Notes under the pieces: model-generated
Told to the model about the DNA's origin: nothing
The model's input: only the letters and a program-made list of their open reading frames with translations
The model's database searches: none
Shown: piece after piece, positions 1 to 5,345 of the stretch
Layout of the letters: each line of letters starts with the position of its first letter
Position numbering within the stretch: position 1 is the stretch's first letter
Made by a program: the position numbers and the translations under genes
NCBI GenBank assembly: GCA_035561315.1
Contig: DATMXR010000140.1
Location: 1 to 8,026, forward strand
Direction: 5' to 3'
Length of the DNA: 8,026 nucleotides
DNA from: JAEYLA01 sp035561315
GTDB lineage: Bacteria; Bacillota; Clostridia; Christensenellales; CAG-138

Positions 1-134
1 CCATCCTCCACACGGCCCATACGGTCGAGCAGCCCGGCATTAAAAAGCATGGCCTCGGTCAGCGTGGTCTTTCCCTCGCCGCCATGCCCGAAAATGCCAA
101 TGTTGCGGATCTTGTTCGCAGTGTACTCTTTCAT
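1..134 (-). CDS. EF-G-like translational GTPase, N-terminal fragment (gene runs off the left edge)
   Basis: Only the first 44 codons are present, reading MKEYTANKIRNIGIFGHGGE and onward. Residues 16-23 form a P-loop (Walker A), GHGGEGKT, followed by TLTEAMLF. This is the layout of the G1 motif of elongation factor G and its relatives, close to the N-terminus. Canonical EF-G usually carries an AHIDAGKTT-type loop; the GHGGEGKT form is what I associate with the EF-G-like paralogue (EF-G2 type) of Clostridia rather than the main ribosomal translocase, but this is inferred from a short fragment. The ATG is preceded by AGGGGG about 8 nt upstream, and a good promoter lies at 270-298 on the same strand. 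The role would be GTP-dependent action on the ribosome in the cytoplasm. Tetracycline-resistance-type ribosomal protection proteins share this fold and cannot be formally excluded from 44 residues. Confidence 0.82.
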   Translation of the reverse strand, partial: MKEYTANKIRNIGIFGHGGEGKTTLTEAMLFNAGLLDRMGRVED

Positions 135-269
135 GCGTGCAGTTCCCCCTGTAAAATTAGGTTATTGCTGATGTTTGAAAGCGCCTGCCGCAGGTCTTAC
201 ACAAAGCTATTATGGAGTATGTCTTTATGAAAGGCTCGTCCTTGAGGCTGAACGCCCAATTTCTATCTT

Positions 270-298
270 ATTGTATCAGCGAAGTCCCTCTTTGTAAA
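270..298 (-). promoter_or_regulatory. Sigma-A-type promoter for the EF-G-like gene
   Basis: On the minus strand there is TTTACA (298-293), a 17-nt spacer and TACAAT (275-270), with TG one base before the -10 (extended -10). Five of six bases match consensus in each box. Transcription would begin near 263, giving an untranslated leader of about 128 nt before the ATG at 134. This is a pattern match; no start site is known. Confidence 0.6.
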
Positions 299-355
299 CC
301 GTTTTTGCCCGGTGCGGCGGGCGGCGGAAGGCCGGCGGGTAAAGTGAAATACCGT

Positions 356-384
356 TTGCATCACCCGGTAGGGTATGCGATAAT
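356..384 (+). promoter_or_regulatory. Probable promoter for the membrane protein gene
   Basis: TTGCAT (356-361), a 17-nt spacer and GATAAT (379-384) with TGC immediately before the -10 form an extended -10 promoter facing right. The predicted start near 391 leaves a leader of about 33 nt containing the AAGGAGGT ribosome binding site at 410-417. A short inverted repeat (TACCG / CGGTA, around 350-370) straddles the -35 and could be an operator, but it is too short to insist on. Confidence 0.5.
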
Positions 385-424
385 GGACAGGACCATTCAC
401 TGAACAACCAAGGAGGTAGAGCGC

Positions 425-940
425 ATGTTCAAAAAGCGCGATCCGGAACCCGAGCCGCCGCGCCTGCAGGGCGAGGATTTTGACATTTTCCCCGCCCTGG
501 ACGAGGAGGATATTAGGCGCGTCCCGCCGGAGGAAGAGGAGATTTCCACGGAGCCTGCGGAACCCGTGGAGGAGACCCCGCCGGAGCCTACCGAGTTTGA
601 AAAAAAGATTGCCGCCATACCGGACGATCAATGGAAGAAGTACCAGCTCATCGCGGGCATCGTGCTGGGCGCATTGAGCGCCACCTGCATCGTGGTGCTG
701 GGCAGGATAGAAAGCGTAGGCACCATAGGCTTCATCATCGGGGCGCTGCTCGCGCTGTACCTCCCCAATATGCTGGAAAAGAAGGGCGGCCGGAAGATCC
801 CCCTGCTGCGCACGGCGCTGATTATCTCCCTGGTGATCTCCATGGGTCTTTTCGCGCTTTACGGGTTCGTCATAAACCCCGGCTACTTCGCGCCCGCCGC
901 GACGCCCGTGCCGGAAGCGTCCGCTGCCCCGGCGCCGTAA
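425..940 (+). CDS. Small three-span membrane protein with acidic, proline-rich N-terminal tail, function unknown
   Basis: I do not recognise this 171-residue protein. Residues 1-65 are hydrophilic and dominated by Glu, Asp and Pro (for example PPEEEE at 34-39), probably a disordered cytoplasmic tail. Three hydrophobic segments follow, at about 74-92, 97-115 and 129-151. Segments 1 and 2 are joined by a short loop; segments 2 and 3 are joined by a basic loop (KKGGRK, 119-124), which suggests that this loop is cytoplasmic. The C-terminus is an Ala/Pro-rich tail. There is no signal peptide and no catalytic motif. The start is well supported by AAGGAGGT seven nt before the ATG. The gene stands alone, with its own promoter at 356-384 and a terminator at 961-990. 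A scaffold or accessory membrane protein is conceivable, but nothing in the sequence assigns a job. Existence as a gene is likely; the function is unassigned. Confidence 0.8.
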   Translation: MFKKRDPEPEPPRLQGEDFDIFPALDEEDIRRVPPEEEEISTEPAEPVEETPPEPTEFEKKIAAIPDDQWKKYQLIAGIVLGALSATCIVVLGRIESVGTIGFIIGALLALYLPNMLEKKGGRKIPLLRTALIISLVISMGLFALYGFVINPGYFAPAATPVPEASAAPAP

Positions 941-960
941 CGGTTATATGAAGATACTTT

Positions 961-990
961 CGCGCCGAATAATCGGCGCGATTTTGATTT
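961..990 (+). terminator. Intrinsic terminator after the membrane protein gene
   Basis: CGCGCCGA (961-968) and TCGGCGCG (973-980) form a perfect 8-bp GC-rich stem with a 4-nt ATAA loop, followed by ATTTTGATTT. It lies 20 nt after the stop codon at 938-940. A second small hairpin (CGGGC 991-995, GCCCG 1001-1005, loop AAAAT) follows directly. The T-run is interrupted, so some readthrough into the next gene is possible. Confidence 0.75.
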
Positions 991-1021
991 CGGGCAAAAT
1001 GCCCGCCACTATGAAATGAAC

Positions 1022-1027
1022 AGGGAG
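1022..1027 (+). promoter_or_regulatory. Ribosome binding site that favours the start at 1034 over 1016
   Basis: AGGGAG lies 6 nt before the ATG at 1034 and 9 nt before the ATG at 1037. The in-frame ATG at 1016 has no purine-rich site upstream and would place this motif inside the coding region. The shorter start is therefore preferred. Confidence 0.55.
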
Positions 1028-1033
1028 ACCGGG

Positions 1034-1648
1034 ATGATGGATCCGTATCCGGAACGGCGCTGGCGTCTTTTATCCCCCCGGATGTCCGCGCCCCGCGCGC
1101 AAAAGCTGGAGCGTTACGCCACGCAATTTCTGGAACCGGCGCTTGCGTCCTTTCCGGAACTGCGGCGGCCCGTTTTCCTGCTGCTGCGCAGCCAGGGCTT
1201 TATCGGGCGGACCGAACCCGTCTATACCATTGTAGTCAAAGAAGACAGCATCGATCGCTGCTCCGAATGGAGGCTTCGCTGTATCACGGCGGATATGCTC
1301 CTGTACTTCGTCCAGAACGAGGCGGGCATGCAGGCGCTCCCATATGCTACCGGCCCGTTTCTGTCCGGGCACGCCGCCTTTTTTATGCTGGCGCGCGGCT
1401 ATGCCTATGACTTTTTAAAGACGTTCCAATGCGGCTGCGGCAGGGCTGTCTGTGATTTTGGCTACGCCTTCTGCCGGATACGCTGCGGCAGGTTATTCAA
1501 AAGGCCCTGCAAGAGCTATACGGACGCGCAATTAAAAGCTATGGCGGATTATTTTCAGGAAAAGGGCGCGGCATACGGGTTCCTGGATCATGTTGATTTT
1601 GAAGAAGCGCTTTACCATATCATGGCGGAGGCGGAAAAGACGCTGTAA
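1034..1648 (+). CDS. Cysteine-rich protein of unknown function
   Basis: I do not recognise this protein of about 204 residues (210 if the upstream ATG at 1016 is used). It is soluble in appearance, with no signal peptide and no clear membrane span. Its striking part is residues 133-159, which hold six cysteines in the pattern C-x-C-x4-C-x6-C-x3-C-x7-C, starting FQCGCGRAVC and ending KRPC, in an Arg/Lys-rich setting. Two further cysteines sit at 76 and 83. Such spacing could bind zinc or an Fe-S cluster, but it matches no named motif I know. The remainder is helical in character, with an acidic C-terminus. The gene follows the membrane protein gene by 93 nt with a terminator between. A weak promoter (TTGATT at 984-989, 17 nt, CACTAT at 1007-1012) could drive it, and would start transcription after the 1016 ATG. 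It ends 18 nt before a strong bidirectional terminator. Confidence 0.72.
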   Translation: MMDPYPERRWRLLSPRMSAPRAQKLERYATQFLEPALASFPELRRPVFLLLRSQGFIGRTEPVYTIVVKEDSIDRCSEWRLRCITADMLLYFVQNEAGMQALPYATGPFLSGHAAFFMLARGYAYDFLKTFQCGCGRAVCDFGYAFCRIRCGRLFKRPCKSYTDAQLKAMADYFQEKGAAYGFLDHVDFEEALYHIMAEAEKTL

Positions 1649-1666
1649 AACAGAGCGTTGAACGGC

Positions 1667-1698
1667 AAAATGGAGCAGGAAACCCTGCTCCATTTTTT
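1667..1698 (+). terminator. Terminator shared by two converging genes
   Basis: Bases 1667-1679 (beginning AAAATGGAGC) pair perfectly with 1684-1696 to give a 13-bp stem around the 4-nt loop AAAC, and TTTTTT (1693-1698) ends the right arm. The left arm begins with AAAA, so the minus-strand transcript also ends in a short T-run. It lies 18 nt after the plus-strand stop at 1648 and 22 nt beyond the minus-strand stop at 1721, so it can serve both genes, more strongly the plus-strand one. Confidence 0.85.
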
Positions 1699-1720
1699 CA
1701 TGCAAACTTCCTGTGCCGCC

Positions 1721-2398
1721 CTAATCATCCCACTGGCTGCGGTATTTTTCCATAATGCCGCGCAGCAGCGTCGCCTGCGCGGGCGGCGTATACGTAATGG
1801 CGTTCGCCCCCGCCTCCAACGTAAGCGCGATGCTGTCCACCGTGATTCCGCCCGTGGCGATGATGGGTACGTACGGGTATTCCTTTCTGATCTGCCGCAC
1901 GATATCCGCCGTATTCGGCCCGCCGGACACGTTGAATATGTCCGTTCCCGCCTCCAGCCTGGCCCGGATATCCGTGTGCTCGGATACCACCGTGACCACG
2001 ACAGGGATATCGATGATGCGCTTTAGGCCCTCGATTGTCTCGTTGGGCGTGGGCGCGTTGACCACGACGCCCATGGCGCCCTGGAACTCCGCGTCCTGCG
2101 CGATATTGAGCGTGCGCCTGCCGCCCGTGATGCCGCCGCCCACGCCGCAGAATACGGGCACGTCCGCCACGGTCATAATGGCGTGGGTAATGGCAGGCTG
2201 CGGCGTAAAAGGATAAACCGCGATAATTGCATTGGCGTTGATATTTTTTATAATGGCGACGTCGGTGGTAAACGCCAGGGATTTGATCAGCTTGCCGAAT
2301 ATGCTGATGCCCGTAGCCTGGTTGATGATCTCCGGCACCTTGATCATGTGGCTGCGCAGCGTGCCATCCAGCTCAGGTACATAACGATGATCTTCCAA
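1721..2398 (-). CDS. TIM-barrel (beta/alpha-barrel) protein of the ThiG/GGGP-synthase-like superfamily, enzyme activity unknown; TTG start
   Basis: The 225-residue product has the signature of a phosphate-binding TIM barrel: short hydrophobic strands alternating with helices, a GVGGG turn at 85-89 and ATGG at 181-184 followed by an alanine-rich helix and AGANAITYTPP. Other well-kept stretches are VVVNAPTPNE (111-120) and PVVVTVVSEH (132-141). Proteins of this type are common in Clostridia and, as I recall, are often labelled 'hydrolase' without biochemical support; I do not assign a reaction. The ATG at 2347 (residue 18) lacks a ribosome binding site, while the TTG at 2398 is preceded by AAGGAGGG with 6 nt spacing, so TTG is chosen. 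The frame is open up to an ATG at 2545, but that stretch has no ribosome site. The gene is monocistronic, with upstream promoter candidates at 2592-2620 and the shared terminator at 1667-1698. Existence and fold are near certain; the exact start is less so. Confidence 0.87.
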   Translation of the reverse strand: MEDHRYVPELDGTLRSHMIKVPEIINQATGISIFGKLIKSLAFTTDVAIIKNINANAIIAVYPFTPQPAITHAIMTVADVPVFCGVGGGITGGRRTLNIAQDAEFQGAMGVVVNAPTPNETIEGLKRIIDIPVVVTVVSEHTDIRARLEAGTDIFNVSGGPNTADIVRQIRKEYPYVPIIATGGITVDSIALTLEAGANAITYTPPAQATLLRGIMEKYRSQWDD

Positions 2399-2404
2399 AT
2401 GAGT

Positions 2405-2412
2405 CCCTCCTT
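2405..2412 (-). promoter_or_regulatory. Ribosome binding site that selects the TTG start at 2398
   Basis: On the minus strand AAGGAGGG (2412-2405) is an almost full complement of the 16S rRNA tail and lies 6 nt before TTG. The nearest ATG codons (2347 downstream, 2545 upstream) have no such site. Confidence 0.7.
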
Positions 2413-2477
2413 CCTTCGGTTTTCCCCAAAAACGCCGGTTCAGCAGGTCTTTTATGCCGTTTTGCTCCCAAACAAGC

Positions 2478-2495
2478 TGCGTATCATGATGCGCA
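2478..2495. other. Imperfect 18-bp palindrome, possible operator
   Basis: TGCGTATCA (2478-2486) is followed directly by TGATGCGCA (2487-2495). The two halves are mirror complements except for one position pair (2482/2491), and the core ATCATGAT is perfect. It sits about 80 nt upstream of the TTG start, in the expected leader or promoter-proximal region. The size and symmetry suit a dimeric repressor site, but there is no regulator gene nearby and only one copy, so this is speculative. Confidence 0.3.
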
Positions 2496-2550
2496 AAAAA
2501 GAATCCGACGATTGGCGTATTAATAATTCTTGCCCGGGATCCCAATTTCC

Positions 2551-2572
2551 TGCCGCCAATTGCGGCATTTTT
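2551..2572 (+). terminator. Hairpin plus T-run, weak terminator-like structure facing right
   Basis: TGCCGC (2551-2556) and GCGGCA (2562-2567) make a 6-bp stem with loop CAATT, followed by TTTTT (2568-2572). No plus-strand gene ends nearby, so its purpose is unclear; it may only block stray rightward transcription. Confidence 0.35.
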
Positions 2573-2591
2573 GTAAATTCATGTTGTCAAT

Positions 2592-2620
2592 AGTATGCAA
2601 TACTCTTTGCGTTTTCACAA
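2592..2620 (-). promoter_or_regulatory. Candidate promoter for the TIM-barrel gene
   Basis: On the minus strand TTGTGA (2620-2615), a 17-nt spacer and CATACT (2597-2592) match consensus at four of six bases in each box. Two alternatives in the same stretch are TTGATA (2682-2677) with TATAAA (2657-2652), good boxes but a long 19-nt spacer, and an exact TTGACA (2590-2585) with no convincing -10. The leader would be about 190-250 nt. Bases 2399-2694 otherwise show no gene and no RNA gene. Confidence 0.3.
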
Positions 2621-2688
2621 GCGGTGTCGTTCGACATGTTTCCCTGTATTTTTTATACCCCGGAACGCGGCGCATGTATCAAGGCAGC

Positions 2689-2715
2689 AAAAAACCCATG
2701 CAGGCTTTACATGGG
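2689..2715 (-). terminator. Terminator-like hairpin at the left boundary of the intergenic element
   Basis: Read leftward, the minus strand has CCCATG, a 9-nt loop and CATGGG (2715-2695), directly followed by TTTTTT (2694-2689). This would stop leftward transcription arriving from the glutamate synthase operon before it reaches the TIM-barrel gene. The stem is only 6 bp. Confidence 0.5.
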
Positions 2716-2935
2716 CTCAGCGTGTCAAAAAAGTGGCGCAGCCACTTTTTTGAGAGTACAGGGTTTGCTTGTTCCTACGGCACGGCCAGCAAACCCTGAG
2801 AGGAAAGCCTTGTCCAGCAAGGCTTTTCGCTCGCGGCGTACACGCCGCCGCTCACGATGGAAGCCTCTGGGGGCGTGGCCCCCGAACCCCCAGGGGATTT
2901 TTTGACAGCCTGAGCCCATGCAGGCTTTACATGGG
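2695..2935. repeat. 241-bp palindrome-rich intergenic element bounded by identical 21-bp hairpin repeats (MITE-like)
   Basis: The same 21-bp sequence occurs at 2695-2715 and 2915-2935 in the same orientation. Each copy is itself a hairpin (CCCATG, loop CAGGCTTTA, CATGGG). Inside them lie inverted arms: 2710-2732, starting CATGGGCTCAG and ending TGTCAAAAAA, is mirrored by 2898-2920 with only a two-base swap. Further stem-loops fill the interior: 2725-2737/2741-2753 (13 bp perfect), 2759-2769/2788-2798 (11 bp), 2804-2812/2818-2826 (9 bp), 2833-2839/2842-2848 (7 bp) and 2869-2874/2878-2883 (6 bp). There is no open frame with a ribosome site, and no clear target-site duplication was found. This architecture suits a non-autonomous mobile element or a dispersed intergenic repeat that also serves as operon terminator. 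Copy number in the genome cannot be seen from one window. Confidence 0.6.
2725..2753. terminator. Perfect 13-bp hairpin with A-run and T-run, bidirectional terminator-like
   Basis: TCAAAAAAGTGGC (2725-2737) pairs completely with 2741-2753 around the 3-nt loop GCA. Both strands read GTGGC-GCA-GCCAC followed by TTTTTT, so it looks like a terminator in either direction. It lies within the intergenic element and about 200 nt beyond the end of the glutamate synthase operon. Confidence 0.6.
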
Positions 2936-2953
2936 CCTCCTGCTTGTTTTTAT

Positions 2954-3676
2954 TCAGTGCGTATACATCTGCTTATACGGGTTCGCGGTGTCGGCGGTGA
3001 GCACAAAGAACTCGTGCGCGAGTATTTCGGCAAGGTCCAGGCTGAATATCTCGCAGTATTCCTTCAACTGCTTGGCGATATGCGCTTTGTCCTTATCGTC
3101 CGCCACCCGCGCCGTCACCTGCCTGGGAAGGTCCCGCGGAAGCTCCTTGGTGCGAAGATAAATCGCCCCGCCGTGTATGCCCGTGCCGCAGAAGTAGCCC
3201 ACAGGGGACTTGCCCTCGGAATTCAGGCCCAGCACGTAAATTTCGCCGCCCGCCTGGTATTCCCCCAGGAAGCTGCCCGCGCGCCCGCCGACCACGATCA
3301 GCGGCCGTTTTTCCGCAAACGCCTTCATATGCACGCCGCAGCGGTAGCCGGTGTTGCCGCGCACATATATTTTGCCGCCGCGCATGGAGTAGCCCGTGGC
3401 GTCCCCCGCGGAGCCGTGGACGATGATGCGCCCGTCGTTCATGGTGTCGCCTGTGGCGTCCTGCGCGTTCTGCTCCAGCTCCACCGTCGCGCCGTCCATG
3501 TACGCGCCCAGGGCGTTGCCGGGGATGCCCCGTACCTTGACGTATTTGTCCTTCAGGCCGTTCGCCAAATACCTTTGCCCCATGCAGGACGTGATCAGAA
3601 CCTCTTTTTCCTGCGCCTCGTGCAGCTTTTCGTTGAGCGTGCGGAACTGCATGCCCTTTGCGTCGATCGTAATCAT
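2954..3676 (-). CDS. Glutamate synthase GXGXG beta-helix domain subunit (GltB C-terminal domain as a separate protein)
   Basis: This 240-residue protein corresponds to the C-terminal domain of classical glutamate synthase large subunits (GXGXG family). It is a right-handed beta-helix with no catalytic residues of its own; in the fused enzyme it holds the amidotransferase and synthase domains in place. The glycine repeats are obvious: GIPGNALGAYMDG at 50-62, GDTMNDGRIIVHGSAGDATG at 76-95 continuing through GKIYVRGNTG to about 117, GRAGSFLGEYQAGGEIYVLG at 131-150 and GTGIHGGAIYL at 164-174. A helical tail follows. The ATG overlaps the stop of the upstream FAD gene as ATGA, with GGAGGT 5 nt before it, so translation is likely coupled. 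It is the last gene of the operon and ends 18 nt before the hairpin-rich intergenic element. The same domain also occurs in formylmethanofuran dehydrogenase subunit C, but the neighbours make glutamate synthase the clear reading. Confidence 0.93.
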   Translation of the reverse strand: MITIDAKGMQFRTLNEKLHEAQEKEVLITSCMGQRYLANGLKDKYVKVRGIPGNALGAYMDGATVELEQNAQDATGDTMNDGRIIVHGSAGDATGYSMRGGKIYVRGNTGYRCGVHMKAFAEKRPLIVVGGRAGSFLGEYQAGGEIYVLGLNSEGKSPVGYFCGTGIHGGAIYLRTKELPRDLPRQVTARVADDKDKAHIAKQLKEYCEIFSLDLAEILAHEFFVLTADTANPYKQMYTH

Positions 3677-4902
3677 TGCACACCTCCAAGCTGCCGTTTC
3701 CTCTCGGCTTTCGAGAACGCCATGAGCTGCGGCTTTTCGCAGATCAGTTCAAAGTCTATGGAAGAAAGCGGCGTGTGATTGCGAATCAGCGCCGTATAAA
3801 TGCCTGTGCGCTCCACATTGCCTATGATGATGAAGCCCTTCAACAGATCGTTTTCGTAGAACAGGCGCTTGTAATCGCCCGCTTCGCCGTACACGGCGTC
3901 CTGCCCGATATAGCTGCCCGCCGTCGTCATATGAAGCCCCCACAGCGATGTCGCGTTGAGCGGGATGGCGCGGTCAAACACCAGAGTTCCTCCCGCCATC
4001 CGGCTGCCCGCGGCTTCGCCCTGCATGTATGCGTTGGGCAAAAGCGCCAAGATACGGCTGGTGCCGTTTGAAATATCGTAGCTTTCCGCGCAGTCCCCCG
4101 CCGCGTAAACGTCGGGGAGCGTCGTTTTCCCGGAGCTGTCCGTCACGATGCCGCGGTTCACCTCGCCGCCCGCGGCCTTTATGAGCTCCACCTCCGGGCG
4201 CACGCCCGCGGCGACCACCAGCGCGCTAAACGGGATGCGCCTGCCGTCGGTTAAGAGCATCTCTCTGCCTGCAAACGAGTCTATGCTGACGCCAAGATGC
4301 AGCGTGATCCCCTGCGCCTCGATGTGCGCCTTAACCACTTCCGCGCCGCCTGCGTCGAGCACGCTCGGCAGCACCTGCCGCGCCATATCCACGATCGTGA
4401 TGTGCTTGACCTTGCGGCTGATTCCCTCCGCGCATTTGAGGCCGATGAGCCCCGCGCCTATGATGAGCACTTCGCTCTCCCCGTCCACTTCCGCGTCCAG
4501 TTTTAACGCGTCGTCCAGCGTCAAAAACGTGTGGTAGCCGCCCACGGTATCAAGCCCTTTTATGGGCGGCACGAACGGGCGGGAGCCGGTGGCGACGAGC
4601 AGCTTCTCATACGCAAGCGTGCTTGCGTCGTCAAGCGTCACGGTGTGCGCGTTGGCGTCGATCGATACCGCGGATTTGCCCGCAAGCAGCGCGCAGCCGT
4701 TCGTTTCGTAAAAGTCCTTCGGGCGGTACGCCATACGCTCCCGGTCGGTCTTATTGAGCAGCAGGTAGGAGATGAGCGGGCGGGAATACACGGGGTAGGG
4801 CTCGCGGCCCACCACGGTGATCTCGCCAGCCTTATCCACGCGGCGGATGCCTTCGATACAGCCGACCGCGGCGATGGAATTGCCTATGATGACATACTTC
4901 AT
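3673..4902 (-). CDS. FAD-dependent NAD(P)H oxidoreductase of the glutamate synthase complex (NirB / rubredoxin reductase-like)
   Basis: The 409-residue product is a two-dinucleotide-fold flavoprotein. The FAD fold begins at residue 3 (VIIGNSIAAVG), with the ATG motif ATGSRPF at 104-110 and the second FAD contact DVYAAGDCAE at 264-273. The NAD(P)H fold lies at 146-154 (LIIGAGLIG). The strand after it ends in an acidic residue (D172 in ITIVD), which usually favours NADH over NADPH. The C-terminal 90 or so residues resemble the extra domain of NADH-rubredoxin reductase and NirB-type proteins. No redox-active CxxC is visible, so it is not a thioredoxin-reductase-type enzyme. It would take electrons from NAD(P)H and pass them to the neighbouring ferredoxin, standing in for GltD. 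The ATG follows the ferredoxin stop by 4 nt, with AGGAGAGG inside that gene's end. The frame extends upstream to 5091 but overlaps the ferredoxin gene there, so that part is rejected. Confidence 0.93.
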   Translation of the reverse strand: MKYVIIGNSIAAVGCIEGIRRVDKAGEITVVGREPYPVYSRPLISYLLLNKTDRERMAYRPKDFYETNGCALLAGKSAVSIDANAHTVTLDDASTLAYEKLLVATGSRPFVPPIKGLDTVGGYHTFLTLDDALKLDAEVDGESEVLIIGAGLIGLKCAEGISRKVKHITIVDMARQVLPSVLDAGGAEVVKAHIEAQGITLHLGVSIDSFAGREMLLTDGRRIPFSALVVAAGVRPEVELIKAAGGEVNRGIVTDSSGKTTLPDVYAAGDCAESYDISNGTSRILALLPNAYMQGEAAGSRMAGGTLVFDRAIPLNATSLWGLHMTTAGSYIGQDAVYGEAGDYKRLFYENDLLKGFIIIGNVERTGIYTALIRNHTPLSSIDFELICEKPQLMAFSKAERKRQLGGVQ

Positions 4903-4906
4903 ACGC

Positions 4907-5335
4907 TTACCTCTCCTCAAACACGATGGCCTTGTTGGGGCAGCCGGACACGCAGGCGGGCTCGCCGAAGGAGTTCTTGGTGCACAGCTCGCACTTCTGC
5001 ATGGGGCCGTCGACTGAGGGCATGATGGCCCCGTACGGGCAGGAGAGCACGCAGGTGTAGCAGGCCATGCATTTGTCGGCGTTGATGGCAATCAACCCTT
5101 CCTCAATGGTCAGCGCGCCGGAAATGCACGCCTTGACGCACAGCGGCTCCGTACAGTGCCTGCACGCGACGGCGAAGAAGATATCCCCGCTTTCCTCGAT
5201 CTTGATGCGCGGGTTGATGCGGACATCCTTGAGGGCCTTGGCCATATCCTTTTCGCCGGAGTTGGCGAACGCGCAGTTGTATTCGCAAAGGTGGCAGCCC
5301 AGGCACCACTGCTCGTTGACAAATATACGCTTCAT
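4907..5335 (-). CDS. Four-cluster [4Fe-4S] ferredoxin (HycB/HydN/DmsB-like electron-transfer subunit)
   Basis: The 142-residue protein holds exactly 16 cysteines in four groups: C11/14/17/21, C58/61/66/70, C89/92/95/99 and C115/118/128/132. The second and fourth groups have the wider spacings seen in DmsB, HycB and HydN proteins, so four [4Fe-4S] clusters are expected. There is no signal peptide, which implies a cytoplasmic protein. Placed between the FMN synthase and the FAD protein, it is most simply the wire that carries electrons from FAD to the synthase, replacing the Fe-S part of the classical GltD subunit. The start chosen (MKRIFVNEQW) has AAGGGGG 6 nt upstream, overlapping the TAA stop of the preceding gene; an earlier in-frame ATG at 5380 lies inside that gene. 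In other settings such proteins serve hydrogenases or formate dehydrogenases, but no such gene is present here. Confidence 0.94.
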   Translation of the reverse strand: MKRIFVNEQWCLGCHLCEYNCAFANSGEKDMAKALKDVRINPRIKIEESGDIFFAVACRHCTEPLCVKACISGALTIEEGLIAINADKCMACYTCVLSCPYGAIMPSVDGPMQKCELCTKNSFGEPACVSGCPNKAIVFEER

Positions 5336-5345
5336 TTTTGCCCCC

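Noticed and set aside
212..403. A 63-codon plus-strand frame in the divergent intergenic region
   Set aside because: No ribosome binding site, and it overlaps both predicted promoters; its composition is not protein-like.
2399..2545. N-terminal extension of the TIM-barrel protein to an ATG at 2545
   Set aside because: The ATG has no ribosome site, the extra residues do not look like part of the fold, and a strong ribosome site inside the extension points to TTG at 2398.
2399..2694. Riboswitch, T-box or tRNA in the gene-free stretch
   Set aside because: No T-box sequence, cloverleaf or recognised aptamer pattern could be found by eye; only small hairpins and promoter-like boxes are present.
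2530..2919. Several short open frames across the intergenic element on both strands
   Set aside because: They run through palindromic repeats, have no ribosome sites, and their translations are repetitive basic sequences.
2695..2935. CRISPR array reading of the two identical 21-bp repeats
   Set aside because: Only two copies about 200 bp apart, no spacer-repeat periodicity and no cas genes.
2918..3778. 286-codon plus-strand frame
   Set aside because: Antisense shadow of the GXGXG subunit and the end of the FAD gene, whose glycine-repeat and flavoprotein readings are unmistakable.
4903..5091. N-terminal extension of the FAD protein
   Set aside because: It would overlap the four-cluster ferredoxin in another frame and reads as a Pro/Ser/Ala-rich shadow; the flavin fold starts at the ATG at 4902.
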